Shown one piece after another: positions 16,945 through 25,715 of a DNA stretch of 64,000 bases. Each line of letters starts with the position of its first letter. The stretch's first letter is position 1. This DNA comes from JAJXXT01 sp963764465. GTDB lineage: Bacteria > Pseudomonadota > Alphaproteobacteria > Acetobacterales > Acetobacteraceae. The stretch covers positions 1,116,001-1,180,000 of the forward strand of contig CAVXSO010000006.1 of NCBI GenBank assembly GCA_963764465.1, given 5' to 3'. The notes under the pieces were generated by a model, which searched no databases, had not been told where the DNA came from, and was given only the letters and a program-made list of their open reading frames with translations. The translations under genes and the position numbers were made by a program.

Positions 16945-17705
16945 GCGGCGGCGGCCTTCTCGATGATCCCGCCATAGCCGCTGGCCTCGAGTTCGTGGGC
17001 GAGTTCGGGGCCGCCGGAGCGGATGATGCGGCCATGGGCGAGGACGTGCACGCGGTCCGGCACGATGTGGTCCAGCAGGCGCTGGTAGTGGGTTATGACG
17101 AGGGCGGAAAAATCCGGGCCGCGCAGCGCGTTCACGCCCTGGGCCACGATGCGCAGCGCGTCGATGTCGAGCCCGCTGTCGGTTTCGTCGAGGATCGCGA
17201 GGCGGGGGCGCAGGAGGGCCATCTGCAGCACTTCGTTGCGCTTCTTTTCGCCGCCGGAGAAGCCGACATTGACGTTGCGCTTGAGCATGTCGTCGGAGAT
17301 GGCGAGGCGCTTGAGTTCCTGGCGGGCGAGGCGGAGGAAGGCGCCGGCGTCCAGCTCCGCCTCGCCGCGGGCGCGGCGCTGGGCGTTGAGCGCGGTGCGC
17401 AGGAAGTTGGCGTTGCCGACGCCGGGAAGCTCGACCGGGTACTGGAAGGCGAGGAAGAGGCCGGCGGCGGCGCGCGCCTCCGGCTCCATGGCGAGGAGGT
17501 CGGCACCGTCGAGCGTGGCGGTGCCGGCGGTGACCTCGTAGCCCTCGCGGCCGGAGAGGACGTAGGAGAGCGTGGACTTGCCGGAGCCGTTGGGGCCCAT
17601 GATGGCGTGGATCTCGCCCTTCGGGACCGCAAGGGTTATGCCGCGCAGGATTTCCTTGCCGTCGACGCTGGCGGCGAGATTCCTGATTTCGAGCAGCGCG
17701 CTCAT
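16941..17705 (-). CDS. sufC: SUF ATPase subunit SufC
   Basis: A 254-residue ABC-type ATPase without membrane domain, which drives SufBCD rearrangement during cluster assembly. Seen: Walker A GPNGSGKST near residue 38, the SufC-specific FLAFQYPVELPGV, the signature FSGGEKKRNEVLQMAL, Walker B LAILDETDSGLDIDAL and the switch HYQRLLDHI. ATGA overlaps with sufB upstream and sufD downstream. Confidence 0.96.
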   Translation of the reverse strand: MSALLEIRNLAASVDGKEILRGITLAVPKGEIHAIMGPNGSGKSTLSYVLSGREGYEVTAGTATLDGADLLAMEPEARAAAGLFLAFQYPVELPGVGNANFLRTALNAQRRARGEAELDAGAFLRLARQELKRLAISDDMLKRNVNVGFSGGEKKRNEVLQMALLRPRLAILDETDSGLDIDALRIVAQGVNALRGPDFSALVITHYQRLLDHIVPDRVHVLAHGRIIRSGGPELAHELEASGYGGIIEKAAAA

Positions 17706-19183
17706 CCGACCGATCCCTCGAGGCTGATGGCGAGGAGTTTCTGGGCCTCGACGGCGAATTCCATGGGCAGTTCCTTGAGCACTTCGCGGCAGAAGCCGTT
17801 GACGATGAGACCGACCGCGTCTTCCTGCGACAGGCCGCGCTGGCGGCAGTAGAAGAGCTGGTCCTCGGCGATGCGCGAGGTGGTGGCCTCGTGCTCGACC
17901 TTCGCGGTGGGGTTGCGGCACTCGATGTACGGCACCGTGTGGGCGCCGCATTCCTGGCCGATGAGGAGCGAGTCGCACTGGGTGTGGTTGCGGGCACCGG
18001 CGGCGCGGGGAAGGATGCGGACCAGGCCGCGATAGGTGTTGTCCGAGCGGCCGGCGGAGATGCCCTTGGAGACGATGGTGCTGGTGGTGTTGCGGCCGAT
18101 ATGGATCATCTTGGTGCCGGTGTCCGCCTGCTGGCGGTTGTTCGTGACGGCAACGGAATAGAATTCGCCCACACTCTCGTCGCCCTCCAGCACGCAGGAC
18201 GGGTATTTCCAGGTGATGGCGGAGCCGGTCTCGACCTGGGTCCAGGAGATGCGGCTGCGCGCGCCGCGGCAGACGCCGCGCTTGGTGACGAAGTTGTAGA
18301 TGCCGCCATTGCCCTCGGCGTCGCCGGGGTACCAGTTCTGGACGGTGGAATACTTGATGCGGGCGTCGGCCATGGCCACGAGTTCCACGACGGCGGCGTG
18401 GAGCTGGTTTTCGTCGCGCATCGGCGCGGTGCAGCCCTCGAGGTAGGAGACGGTGGCACCCTCCTCCGCGACGATGAGCGTGCGCTCGAACTGGCCGGTG
18501 TTGCGGGCGTTGATGCGGAAATAGGTGGACAGCTCCATCGGGCAGGCCACCCCTTTCGGGATGTAGACGAAGCTGCCGTCGGTGAAGACGGCGGAGTTGA
18601 GGGCGGCGAAGTAATTGTCCGCAACCGGAACGACAGAGCCCAGGTGGGCACGCACGAGATCCGGGTGCGCGTGCACCGCCTCGCTGATGGGGCAGAAGAT
18701 GACGCCGGCCCTGGCCAGCGTCTCGCGGAAGGTGGTGGCGACGGAGACGCTGTCGAACACCGCGTCCACGGCGATCTGCGGGCGCTCGCCCTCCGCCGGC
18801 TCGACGCCCGCGAGGATGGCGCGCTCACGCAAGGGTATCCCGAGTTTCTCGTAGGTTTCGAGGAGCTTGGGGTCGACCTCGTCGAGGCTTTTCGGGCCCG
18901 GCTTCTTCTTCGGCGCGGCGTAGTAGTGCAGCGCCTGGTAGTCGATGGGCTTGTGGTGGATTTTCGCCCAGTGGGGTTCCTGCATCTTCGACCACGCGGC
19001 GAAGGCGGCGAGGCGCCATTCCAGCAGCCACGCGGGCTCGCCCTTGCGCTCCGAGATGAGGCGGATGGTGTCCACGGTGAGGCCCGCGGGGGCGAGATCG
19101 GTCTCGATGTCGGTCGAGAAGCCCCATTTGTAGCCGCCCTCGGCGAGGGCTTCGACTTTCTGGAGGGTATCGGCGTCAGGCAT
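17702..19183 (-). CDS. sufB: Fe-S cluster scaffold subunit SufB
   Basis: A 493-residue SufB, the main scaffold on which clusters are built. Seen: GYKWGFSTDIETDLAPAGL at the start, KGVACPMELSTYFRIN, EGCTAPMRDENQLHAAVVEL with a Cys used in sulfur transfer, VQNWYPGDAEGNGGIYNFVTK, and the end GQECGAHTVPYIECRN...EHEATTSRIAEDQLFYCRQRG with the conserved Cys. Its ATG lies 8 bases inside the regulator gene. Length is normal for the family. Confidence 0.96.
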   Translation of the reverse strand: MPDADTLQKVEALAEGGYKWGFSTDIETDLAPAGLTVDTIRLISERKGEPAWLLEWRLAAFAAWSKMQEPHWAKIHHKPIDYQALHYYAAPKKKPGPKSLDEVDPKLLETYEKLGIPLRERAILAGVEPAEGERPQIAVDAVFDSVSVATTFRETLARAGVIFCPISEAVHAHPDLVRAHLGSVVPVADNYFAALNSAVFTDGSFVYIPKGVACPMELSTYFRINARNTGQFERTLIVAEEGATVSYLEGCTAPMRDENQLHAAVVELVAMADARIKYSTVQNWYPGDAEGNGGIYNFVTKRGVCRGARSRISWTQVETGSAITWKYPSCVLEGDESVGEFYSVAVTNNRQQADTGTKMIHIGRNTTSTIVSKGISAGRSDNTYRGLVRILPRAAGARNHTQCDSLLIGQECGAHTVPYIECRNPTAKVEHEATTSRIAEDQLFYCRQRGLSQEDAVGLIVNGFCREVLKELPMEFAVEAQKLLAISLEGSVG

Positions 19184-19661
19184 GTCCGTGTTCCGGCTTG
19201 GCGGCCCGGCTCGGCGCGAGGTCCGCGAGTGGGATGCGCAGCGCCTCCGGCACCGAGGCCGCGCGCATGTCGGCGAGCGTGATGGCGCCGAGCGCCTCGC
19301 GGATGGCGTCGTTGACCAGGTTCCAGCGGCCGCGCACGGCGCACTGGCAGGCGACCTCGCAACTGCCCAGCGAGCCGTCCACGCACGCCGTGAGCGCGAT
19401 GGGGCCGTCGATTGCGGCGATGATATCCGCGATGGGGATGGCGCCGAAGGGGCGCGTGAGGCGGTAGCCGCCGCGGGCGCCGCGGGTGGCCGCGACCAGG
19501 CCCGACTGGGCGAGCGCCTTCAGCACCTTGGCGACCGTGGGCTCCGGCACGCCGGTGGATTTCGCGATGCCGGGCGCGGTCTGGACGGCTTGCGGCTCCG
19601 CCTCGCCGAGACGCATCAGCACGACCACGGCGTAGTCGGTGAGTTTGGATAGTCGGAGCAT
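19176..19661 (-). CDS. Rrf2-family Fe-S-sensing regulator of the SUF operon
   Basis: A 161-residue Rrf2 regulator of the SUF-system type, first gene of the operon and probably its autorepressor. Seen: MLRLSKLTDYAVVVLMRLG, a winged helix-turn-helix at ~30-70 (GVPEPTVAKVLKALAQSGLVAATRGARGGYRL), and a cysteine cluster at 93, 101, 105 and 107 (ACVDGSLGSCEVACQC) like that which holds the 2Fe-2S cluster in IscR. When Fe-S supply is adequate such proteins repress; loss of the cluster releases the operon. A candidate operator lies ~30 bases upstream (see 19691). Confidence 0.9.
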   Translation of the reverse strand: MLRLSKLTDYAVVVLMRLGEAEPQAVQTAPGIAKSTGVPEPTVAKVLKALAQSGLVAATRGARGGYRLTRPFGAIPIADIIAAIDGPIALTACVDGSLGSCEVACQCAVRGRWNLVNDAIREALGAITLADMRAASVPEALRIPLADLAPSRAAKPEHGHA

Positions 19662-19690
19662 GTTTTTTCTATCCGGGTTCGGCCCATAAT

Positions 19691-19705
19691 GGACCCGATT
19701 GGTCC
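19691..19705 (-). promoter_or_regulatory. Candidate SUF operon operator (5-5-5 palindrome)
   Basis: GGACC-N5-GGTCC is a perfect inverted repeat 30 bases upstream of the regulator start, in the 163-base divergent space between the SUF operon and the alpha/beta hydrolase gene. It would lie just upstream of a weak minus-strand -10 (CATTAT). The arms are short and could occur by chance at this GC content; the site is proposed only from its position in front of an autoregulated Rrf2 gene. Confidence 0.3.
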
Positions 19706-19824
19706 TGATTGCACTTGGCGCAGCGCCCTCGCGACGTCAAGGGCAGGCGGAGCGGTTTGGCAGGTGAATTTCCCTGGTGGGGATGGGCGCCTATGCTCGC
19801 CGGCAACATCAGGGGAGGCGTGGC

Positions 19825-20706
19825 GTGGCGAACATCACCACCAGGGATGGCGTGCGGCTGGCCTACGAGGAGGCCGGGAGCGGGTTCCCGATGATCTTCG
19901 TGCATGAATTCGCGGGGGATATACGCTCCTGGGAGCCGCAGATGCGGTTCTTCTCGCGCCGGTACCGCTGCATCGCGTATGCGGCGCGTGGGTACCTGCC
20001 ATCCGACGTGCCGGAGGACCCCGGAAGCTACAGCCAGGACCATGCGACGGACGACATCGCCTCCGTGCTCGGAGGGTTGGGGATTTCGCACGCGCATGTG
20101 GTGGGGCTGTCCATGGGCGCGTTCGCGACGCTGCATTTCGGCATGCGCTATGGGGTGATGGCGCGGTCGCTGGTGGCGGCGGGGGTGGGGTATGGCGCGG
20201 CGCCGGACAAGCGCGAGCAGTTCCGCGCCGAGAGCGAGGCGACGGCCAGGCGCATCCAGGCGGAGGGGATGGCGAAGGTGGCGGCGGGCTACGCGGTGGG
20301 GCCGACGCGGCTGCCCTTTGCCGCGAAGGACCCGCGCGGGCACGCGGAGTTCATGCGCCAGCTGGCCGAGCATTCGACGCTGGGCTCGGCGCTGACGATG
20401 CTGGGGGTGCAGCGGTTGCGGCCGGGGCTGTGGGATTTGCGCGAGAGGCTCGCGGCGATCGAGGTGCCGGTGCTGGTGCTGGCGGGCGACGAGGACGAGC
20501 CGACGCTGGAGCCGGCGCTGTTCCTCAAGCGGACGATACAGACCTCGGCCGTCGCGATGCTGCCGCGGACGGGGCACACGATGAACCTGGAGGAGCCGGA
20601 CGCGTTCAACGACGCGGTGCTGCGGTTTGTGAGCGCCGTGGAGGCGGGGGCGTGGAAGAAGCGCGACCCGCGGATTTTCGGGGGCTCCATTTTGGGGATG
20701 CGGTAG
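19825..20706 (+). CDS. Alpha/beta hydrolase
   Basis: A 293-residue alpha/beta-fold hydrolase of unknown substrate. Seen: a start VANITTRDGVRLAYEEAG, the oxyanion-hole segment FVHEFAGDIRSW, the nucleophile elbow GLSMGAFAT, LVLAGDEDEPT with the acid and TGHTMNLEEP with the catalytic His. The GTG at 19825 has AGGGGAGG six bases upstream, which decides the start over the further ATG at 19777. It is divergent from the SUF operon. The fold resembles 3-oxoadipate enol-lactonase-type hydrolases, but the substrate cannot be read from the sequence. Confidence 0.85.
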   Translation: MANITTRDGVRLAYEEAGSGFPMIFVHEFAGDIRSWEPQMRFFSRRYRCIAYAARGYLPSDVPEDPGSYSQDHATDDIASVLGGLGISHAHVVGLSMGAFATLHFGMRYGVMARSLVAAGVGYGAAPDKREQFRAESEATARRIQAEGMAKVAAGYAVGPTRLPFAAKDPRGHAEFMRQLAEHSTLGSALTMLGVQRLRPGLWDLRERLAAIEVPVLVLAGDEDEPTLEPALFLKRTIQTSAVAMLPRTGHTMNLEEPDAFNDAVLRFVSAVEAGAWKKRDPRIFGGSILGMR

Positions 20707-20841
20707 GGCAGGATGCGGCTGGCGGATGCGGCCCGCGTTTTATTCCGCTGTCAATTGGGCCCGGGTCCCTGCTATTCTTGCCCCGAGGAGAAGTGATTGC
20801 GATATCGATCCGTTTGATCGCGGCGCAAGGAGGGCAAGGAC

Positions 20842-21270
20842 ATGGCGGCACATCGTGGCGAATGTTTCTGCGGCGCAATTAAGATCGAGGCGACGGGCGA
20901 ACCGGAGGGCATGGGGTACTGCCATTGCCAGTCATGCCGGTCCTGGTCCGGCGGGCCGGTGAACCAGTTCACCCTGTGGAAGCCGGAGGCGGTGACGGTG
21001 ACGCAGGGCAGCGAATACCTGGCGACCTACCACAAGACCGACATGAGCCACCGGCAATGGTGCACGAAGTGCGGCGGGCACGTGATGACGCGGCACCCCT
21101 CGCTCGGGCTCATCGACGTGTTCGCGGCCACGCTGCCGGGGCTGGCGTTCAAGCCTGGGTTGCACGTGAACTACGCGGAGACGGTGCTGCCGCCGATGCA
21201 GGACGGGCTGCCGAAATTCGCCGACTTCCCCAAGGAGTTCGGCGGATCCGGCACCATGGTCGCGGACTGA
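20842..21270 (+). CDS. GFA/CENP-V family zinc protein
   Basis: A 142-residue protein of the glutathione-dependent formaldehyde-activating enzyme-like (GFA) family. The zinc cysteines are visible: GECFCGAIKIEA, YCHCQSCRSWSGGP and QWCTKCGGHVMT. The family contains a few true formaldehyde-glutathione condensing enzymes and many members of unknown role; nothing here marks the substrate. The gene stands alone, with 125-135 bases of non-coding DNA on each side. The upstream gap has short A/T-rich patches but no promoter I could defend. Confidence 0.85.
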   Translation: MAAHRGECFCGAIKIEATGEPEGMGYCHCQSCRSWSGGPVNQFTLWKPEAVTVTQGSEYLATYHKTDMSHRQWCTKCGGHVMTRHPSLGLIDVFAATLPGLAFKPGLHVNYAETVLPPMQDGLPKFADFPKEFGGSGTMVAD

Positions 21271-21395
21271 CCGCGCGCGCCAGGGCGCATTGCGGGTCGG
21301 GCCGACGGAGCCATCGCGGCGGCGCGCGCGGCCGGCGAGGTTGCAAAGCCGTGGCCTTTCCGTAGGTTCCCGCGACGGACACGCGGGAGGAAACG

Positions 21396-22310
21396 ATGCC
21401 GGGGCTGATGCGGGACAAGGTGGTGGTGGTGACGGGCGCCGGGGGCGGCATCGGGCGCGCGATCGCGATCGCCATGGCCGAGGCGGGGGCGAAGGTCGTC
21501 ATCAACGATGTCGGCGCGTCGCTTGCCGGCGAAGGGGCTTCCGCCACGCCCGCGGAGCAGACGAAGCAGTTGATCGAGCAGGCGGGCGGGCAGGCCGCGA
21601 TCAACACCGATTCCGTCGCGTCATGGGCCTCCGCGCAGAAGATCGTGCAGACGGCGATGGATCATTTCGGGCGGATCGACGCGGTGGTGAACAATGCGGG
21701 AATTCTGCGCGACGTGATCTTCCACAAGATGAGTGTGGAGGACTGGACGAGCGTCATCGACGTGCACCTGAACGGCAGCTTCTATGTCAGCCGGGCGGCG
21801 GCGGAGCATTTCCGCGCGCAGCAGTCCGGCGCGTTCGTGCACATGACGAGCACGTCCGGCCTGGTGGGGAATTTCGGGCAGGCAAATTATTCCGCGGCGA
21901 AGCTGGGGATCGCGGCGCTGTCCAAGTCCATCGCGCTGGACATGGCGCGCTACAACGTGCGCAGCAACTGCATAGCCCCCTTCGCGTGGAGCCGGATGAC
22001 GAGTTCCATCCCGGCATCCACGCCGGAGCAGGCGGCGCGGTTGCAGCGGTTGCAGGCGATGACGCCGGACAAGAACGCGCCGATGGCGGTGTTCCTGTGT
22101 TCCGACGCGGCGAAGGATTTTTCCGGCAACATCTTTGCGTGCCGGCACAACGAGATCTTTTTGATGTCGCAGTCGCGGCCGGTGCGCTCGGTGCACCGCA
22201 GCGAGGGGTGGACGGCGGACCTGATCGTGGAGCACGCGGCGCCGGCGCTGAAGCCGTCGCTGTATCCGCTCGATCGGAGCCAGGATGCGTTTGCGTGGGA
22301 TCCGGTCTAG
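21396..22310 (+). CDS. Short-chain dehydrogenase/reductase (hydroxyacyl-CoA/steroid dehydrogenase-like)
   Basis: A 304-residue SDR. Seen: the Rossmann motif TGAGGGIGRAIAIAMAEAGA near residue 10, NNAGILRD, an active-site Tyr-x3-Lys in ANYSAAKLGIAALSKSIAL, and a C-terminal extension of ~60 residues after the usual SDR end (FACRHNEIFLMSQSRPVRSVHRSEG). The DVGASLAGEG insertion and the extended tail resemble the multifunctional (3R)-hydroxyacyl-CoA dehydrogenase domain group. A ribosome site GGAGGAAAC lies before the ATG. Substrate unknown. Confidence 0.85.
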   Translation: MPGLMRDKVVVVTGAGGGIGRAIAIAMAEAGAKVVINDVGASLAGEGASATPAEQTKQLIEQAGGQAAINTDSVASWASAQKIVQTAMDHFGRIDAVVNNAGILRDVIFHKMSVEDWTSVIDVHLNGSFYVSRAAAEHFRAQQSGAFVHMTSTSGLVGNFGQANYSAAKLGIAALSKSIALDMARYNVRSNCIAPFAWSRMTSSIPASTPEQAARLQRLQAMTPDKNAPMAVFLCSDAAKDFSGNIFACRHNEIFLMSQSRPVRSVHRSEGWTADLIVEHAAPALKPSLYPLDRSQDAFAWDPV

Positions 22311-22321
22311 GCGAGGTTCGC

Positions 22322-23419
22322 CTACAGGATCCAGGGGGCGCCGCTCGCCTCGGCGATTTTTCGGATCTGGGCGAGGAGGCCGTGGCCGACGGGGATGCCC
22401 TGTTCGCGGCGGCGGGCGGCGGTGGCGCGCTCGGGGTCGCCGGGGACCATGACCGGTTGGGCAGGGTCCACGGGTTTTGTTGCGCGCATGGAATGGGCGA
22501 AGCGGGCGATGCCGGCGGCGAAATCCTTTGCATCCGTGAAGAGCGCGGGGTCGAGGGCGAGGAAGAAGTGGCCGAGGCCGACATGCTTGCCCTTCGCGTG
22601 GCCCTCGTCCGAGGGGTAGCTCATGCCCGCGAGGCCGCCGGCGAGGATGTCCACCATCATGGCGAGGCCGTAGCCCTTGTAGGCCGCGCCCTCGCGCGAG
22701 CCGCCCAGCGAGGTGAGGAAGCCGCCGCGCTCGGCGACGTCGCGCGGGTCCGTGGAGGGGCGGCCCTCGGCGTCCAGCACCCAGCCGGGTGGGGCGGGCA
22801 GGTTCTCGTTGACCTTGTTGCGGACGCGGCCGAAGGCGGCGGTGGTGGTGGCCATGTCCAGCAGGAAGGGGCGGCCAGGCTCGGCGGGGGCGCCGAAGCT
22901 CCAGGGGTCCGTGCCGAGGCGGGCCTCGGCGCCGCCGGTGGGGGGCACGCGCACGCCCGAGGCGGTGGTGGCGACCATGCCGATCATGCCGGCCTCGATG
23001 GCGATGGTGGTGTAGTAGCCGCAGGCGCCGAAATGCGCGGTGTCCCGCACGACGGCGACGCCGATGCCGGAGATCTTCGCGAGGGCCGTGGCCTTGCGCA
23101 TGGCGAAGGCGGCGGGGACATGGCCGAGGGCGCCGCCGGCATCGACGAGGGCGGAGACAGGGGATTCGCGGACGATGGTGGGCGTGGCGGTGGGCTCGAC
23201 CATGCCCTTGCGGCGCCAGGCATCGTAGCTCGGGAGCATCGAGATGCCGTGGCTGTCGATGCCGTGCAGGTCCGCCCAGGCGAGGATGTCGGCGGTTTCG
23301 GCGGCACCCTCCGGCGCCATGCCCCAGGCGGCGAGGATGAGGCGGAGCTGTTCGCGGTGCTGCTGGTACGGGGCGATGGCGGTGGCGGTGGCGGTGGCGG
23401 TGGCGGTGGCGGTGGACAT
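22322..23419 (-). CDS. Ldh family (type 2 malate/L-lactate dehydrogenase) oxidoreductase
   Basis: A 365-residue NAD(P)-dependent oxidoreductase of the YlbC/MDH2 family, unrelated to classical lactate or malate dehydrogenases. Seen: HGIDSHGISMLPSY, GHVPAAFAM, VVRDTAHFGACGYY with the catalytic His, LGTDPWSFGAPA and GLAMMVDILAGGLAGMSYP. Related enzymes reduce malate, sulfolactate, ureidoglycolate or cyclic imines (delta-1-piperideine-2-carboxylate). I placed the start at 23419 (MSTATATATATATAIAP). The Thr-Ala tract is encoded by a hexanucleotide repeat, so the N-terminal length may vary between strains. Confidence 0.85.
   Translation of the reverse strand: MSTATATATATATAIAPYQQHREQLRLILAAWGMAPEGAAETADILAWADLHGIDSHGISMLPSYDAWRRKGMVEPTATPTIVRESPVSALVDAGGALGHVPAAFAMRKATALAKISGIGVAVVRDTAHFGACGYYTTIAIEAGMIGMVATTASGVRVPPTGGAEARLGTDPWSFGAPAEPGRPFLLDMATTTAAFGRVRNKVNENLPAPPGWVLDAEGRPSTDPRDVAERGGFLTSLGGSREGAAYKGYGLAMMVDILAGGLAGMSYPSDEGHAKGKHVGLGHFFLALDPALFTDAKDFAAGIARFAHSMRATKPVDPAQPVMVPGDPERATAARRREQGIPVGHGLLAQIRKIAEASGAPWIL
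23378..23415. repeat. Hexanucleotide repeat (GGTGGC)5 inside the Ldh gene
   Basis: Five perfect GGTGGC units with partial units at both ends. On the minus strand they encode alternating Thr and Ala right after the start codon. A change of whole units would keep the frame, so slippage here would lengthen or shorten the N-terminus without breaking the gene. Confidence 0.85.
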
Positions 23420-23484
23420 GGACGAATCCCGGTGGTGTTGCGCGCAAGGCTTGCGCGGCAGCGGCGGCGGGGCAAGGTTGCGGC

Positions 23485-24078
23485 ATGAAAGAGACGCCGA
23501 CACCGGTGGCGCCGCAGCAAGTGGTTCCACGCCCCGCCGCTTCCCTGCTGTTGTTGCGCGAGCGCGCGCATGTGCTGATGGGCATGCGCGGGGCCAGCCA
23601 TAATTTCATGCCGAACCGGCTGGTGTTTCCGGGCGGTGCGGTCGATGCGGCGGACCGCGGGGCGACGGTTGCGAGGCCCCTGCCCCGCGCGGCGCTGGAT
23701 GTGCTGGCGGCGGAGGAGGACGCGGCGCTGGCGCACGCGATCGGGGTGGCGGCGGCGCGGGAGCTGGCGGAGGAGACGGGGTTGTCGCTGGGCGAGCCGC
23801 CGGATCTTTCGGGGATCGTCTATCTCTGCCGGGCGATCACGCCGCCCGCGCTGCCGAAGCGCTTCGATGCGCGGTTCCTGGTGGTGGATGCCGGGGTGGC
23901 GACGGGGGAGCTGGCGGGGTCTGGCGAGCTCGAGGATTTGCGGTGGTATGCGATCGAGGAGGCGATGGCGCTCGACCTCGCGCATGCGACGAAGTCCGTG
24001 CTGATCCAGTTGCAGCGGTGGATGGCCGCACCCGAGACCTGGCGGGTGCCGGTGATGCGGGAGCGGGAGTGGACGTGA
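23485..24078 (+). CDS. NUDIX hydrolase
   Basis: A 197-residue NUDIX-fold protein. Seen: PRPAASLLLLRERAHVLMGMRG, NFMPNRLVFPGGAVDAAD, and the helix AIGVAAARELAEETGLSLG, which is the second half of the Nudix box (REx2EExG). The usual GX5E is replaced by a longer insert, as in the group related to mammalian NUDT19/CoA-type hydrolases. The gene is divergent from the Ldh gene, with its start only 65 bases away. Likely substrates are nucleotide or CoA derivatives, not determined here. Confidence 0.85.
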   Translation: MKETPTPVAPQQVVPRPAASLLLLRERAHVLMGMRGASHNFMPNRLVFPGGAVDAADRGATVARPLPRAALDVLAAEEDAALAHAIGVAAARELAEETGLSLGEPPDLSGIVYLCRAITPPALPKRFDARFLVVDAGVATGELAGSGELEDLRWYAIEEAMALDLAHATKSVLIQLQRWMAAPETWRVPVMREREWT

Positions 24079-24103
24079 GGGCTGGGTACGTGAGGGCGGG
24101 GAC

Positions 24104-24691
24104 ATGACGGAAGCGGAACGCTTTGCCGCGATGATGGCGCGCGGCGCCGAGTTGCGCATGCGGATCGCGGGCGAGATGGCGGGCGAGGTGCTGGCGGTGG
24201 TGGAGGCCTGCGAGCGCTGCATCCGCGCCGGCGGCAAGCTGATGTTCGCGGGCAATGGCGGGTCCGCCGCGGATTCCATGCATCTCGCGACGGAGTTGCT
24301 GATCCGGTTGCGCGGCGCGGTGGAGCGGCCATCCTGGCCGGCGCTGGCGCTGACGCTCGACCCCACCGCGGTGCTGGCGGCGGGAAATGATTACGGGTTC
24401 GAACAGGTTTTCGCGCGGCCGCTTTCCGGGCTGGGGCGCCGCGGCGATGTGTTCTTCGGGATCACGACGTCGGGGCGCTCGGCGAATATCCTGGAGGCGC
24501 TGCGGGTGGCGCGCGGGATGGGGATTGTGACCGTGGGGCTGCTGGGGGGAACCGGCGAGCCGGCGCGGGGGATGTGCGACCATGCGCTGGTGGTGCCGGA
24601 TTCGGAGACGGCGCGGGTGCAGGAATGCCATATCGCGCTGGGGCACGCGATCATGGAGTTGCTGGAAGACCGGCTGGTGGCACGGGCCTAG
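24104..24691 (+). CDS. gmhA: Sedoheptulose-7-phosphate isomerase (SIS domain)
   Basis: A 195-residue SIS-domain protein matching GmhA, which turns sedoheptulose 7-phosphate into glycero-manno-heptose 7-phosphate, the first step to lipopolysaccharide heptose. Seen: LMFAGNGGSAADSMHLATELLIR, LTLDPTAVLAAGNDYGFEQVFARPL, FFGITTSGRSANILEAL, and QECHIALGHAIMELLEDRL with the metal/active-site residues. No other heptose gene lies nearby. Its stop codon overlaps the stop of the convergent nitronate monooxygenase gene. Confidence 0.88.
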   Translation: MTEAERFAAMMARGAELRMRIAGEMAGEVLAVVEACERCIRAGGKLMFAGNGGSAADSMHLATELLIRLRGAVERPSWPALALTLDPTAVLAAGNDYGFEQVFARPLSGLGRRGDVFFGITTSGRSANILEALRVARGMGIVTVGLLGGTGEPARGMCDHALVVPDSETARVQECHIALGHAIMELLEDRLVARA

Positions 24692-25653
24692 GTGCTTGCG
24701 TAAACCCTGAGGCCCGCGGCGGCTTCCTGCGCCATGCGCTCGACGATGGCGGCGGCGGGTTCGATGGCATGGATGAGGCCCGCGGCCTCGCCGAACCAGA
24801 CGGCGGCGTTGTCCGGATCGCCGGCGGCAACGGCCTCGCGGTAGCGCGGGCCCTCGACGGCGAGGCTGGCGGCGAGTGTCTCCTCCCGGCCGTGCCAGCG
24901 CTCGATGAAGGCGTTGCGATGCACGCGCGCCGTGTAGCCGGGCGGCCAGGGGAGCTGGCGCGCGATGTCCGGCAGGTTCGTGCGCAGCGTGGCGTCGCCG
25001 CCGGCGGCGAGGATGGCCCGCTGGTGGGCGCCGGCGACGAGGGCCTCGGCCGAGGCCCAGAAGCGGGTGCCGACGAGGACGCCGTCTGCGCCGAGCATCA
25101 GGGAGGCGGCGAGGCCGCGCCCGTCCGCGATGCCGCCGGCGGCGAGGAGCAGCGTTTCCGGCGCCTGGCGGGCGATGAGGTCCGCGGCTTCCGGAACGAA
25201 GCTGAGCGTGCCGCGTGTGGCGCCGTGGCCGCCGGCCTCCGAGCCCTGGGCGACGATGATGTCCGCGCCGGCGGCGAGGGCCTGCGCCACGTGGGCGATG
25301 GTCTGGCACTGGCAGACCATGAGGGTGCCGGCGGCGTGGATCTCCCGCGCGAAGGGGGCCGGGTCGCCGAAGGAGAGCATCACCGCGGCGGGCTGGTGGG
25401 CGAGCACGTGCGGCAGGAGGGAGGGCGCGTTGCGCAGGGACCAGGTGATGAAGCCGCAGCCGACACGCGCGTTGCCGGCGATGCGGAATTGCGCGTCCAG
25501 CCACGCGGGGTCGCCGTAGCCGCCGCCGATGAGGCCGAGGCCGCCGGCGCGTGTCACGGCGGCCGCCAGCGCGCCGCCGGCGGCGAAGGCCATCGGGGCG
25601 GAGACGATGGGGTGGCGGATGCCGAGGCGGCTTGTCAGCCGGGTCTGGAGCAT
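24688..25653 (-). CDS. Nitronate monooxygenase (2-nitropropane dioxygenase-like)
   Basis: A 321-residue FMN TIM-barrel enzyme. Seen: LGIRHPIVSAPMAFAAGGALAAAVTRAGGLGLIGGGYG at the start, VCQCQTIAHVAQALAAGADIIVAQGSEAGGHGATRG with the conserved Gly/His cluster, LLAAGGIADGRGLAASLMLGADGVLVGTRF for FMN phosphate binding. These enzymes oxidise alkyl nitronates such as propionate 3-nitronate. The start at 25653 gives the usual N-terminus. Downstream of the PLP-enzyme gene on the same strand with 62 bases between. Confidence 0.87.
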   Translation of the reverse strand: MLQTRLTSRLGIRHPIVSAPMAFAAGGALAAAVTRAGGLGLIGGGYGDPAWLDAQFRIAGNARVGCGFITWSLRNAPSLLPHVLAHQPAAVMLSFGDPAPFAREIHAAGTLMVCQCQTIAHVAQALAAGADIIVAQGSEAGGHGATRGTLSFVPEAADLIARQAPETLLLAAGGIADGRGLAASLMLGADGVLVGTRFWASAEALVAGAHQRAILAAGGDATLRTNLPDIARQLPWPPGYTARVHRNAFIERWHGREETLAASLAVEGPRYREAVAAGDPDNAAVWFGEAAGLIHAIEPAAAIVERMAQEAAAGLRVYAST

Positions 25654-25715
25654 GGGCGCTGTTCTCGGCGACTTTGAGGGGGCGGCTTTTGGGGGGGAGC
25701 GGCCTTGGGGGTGGT

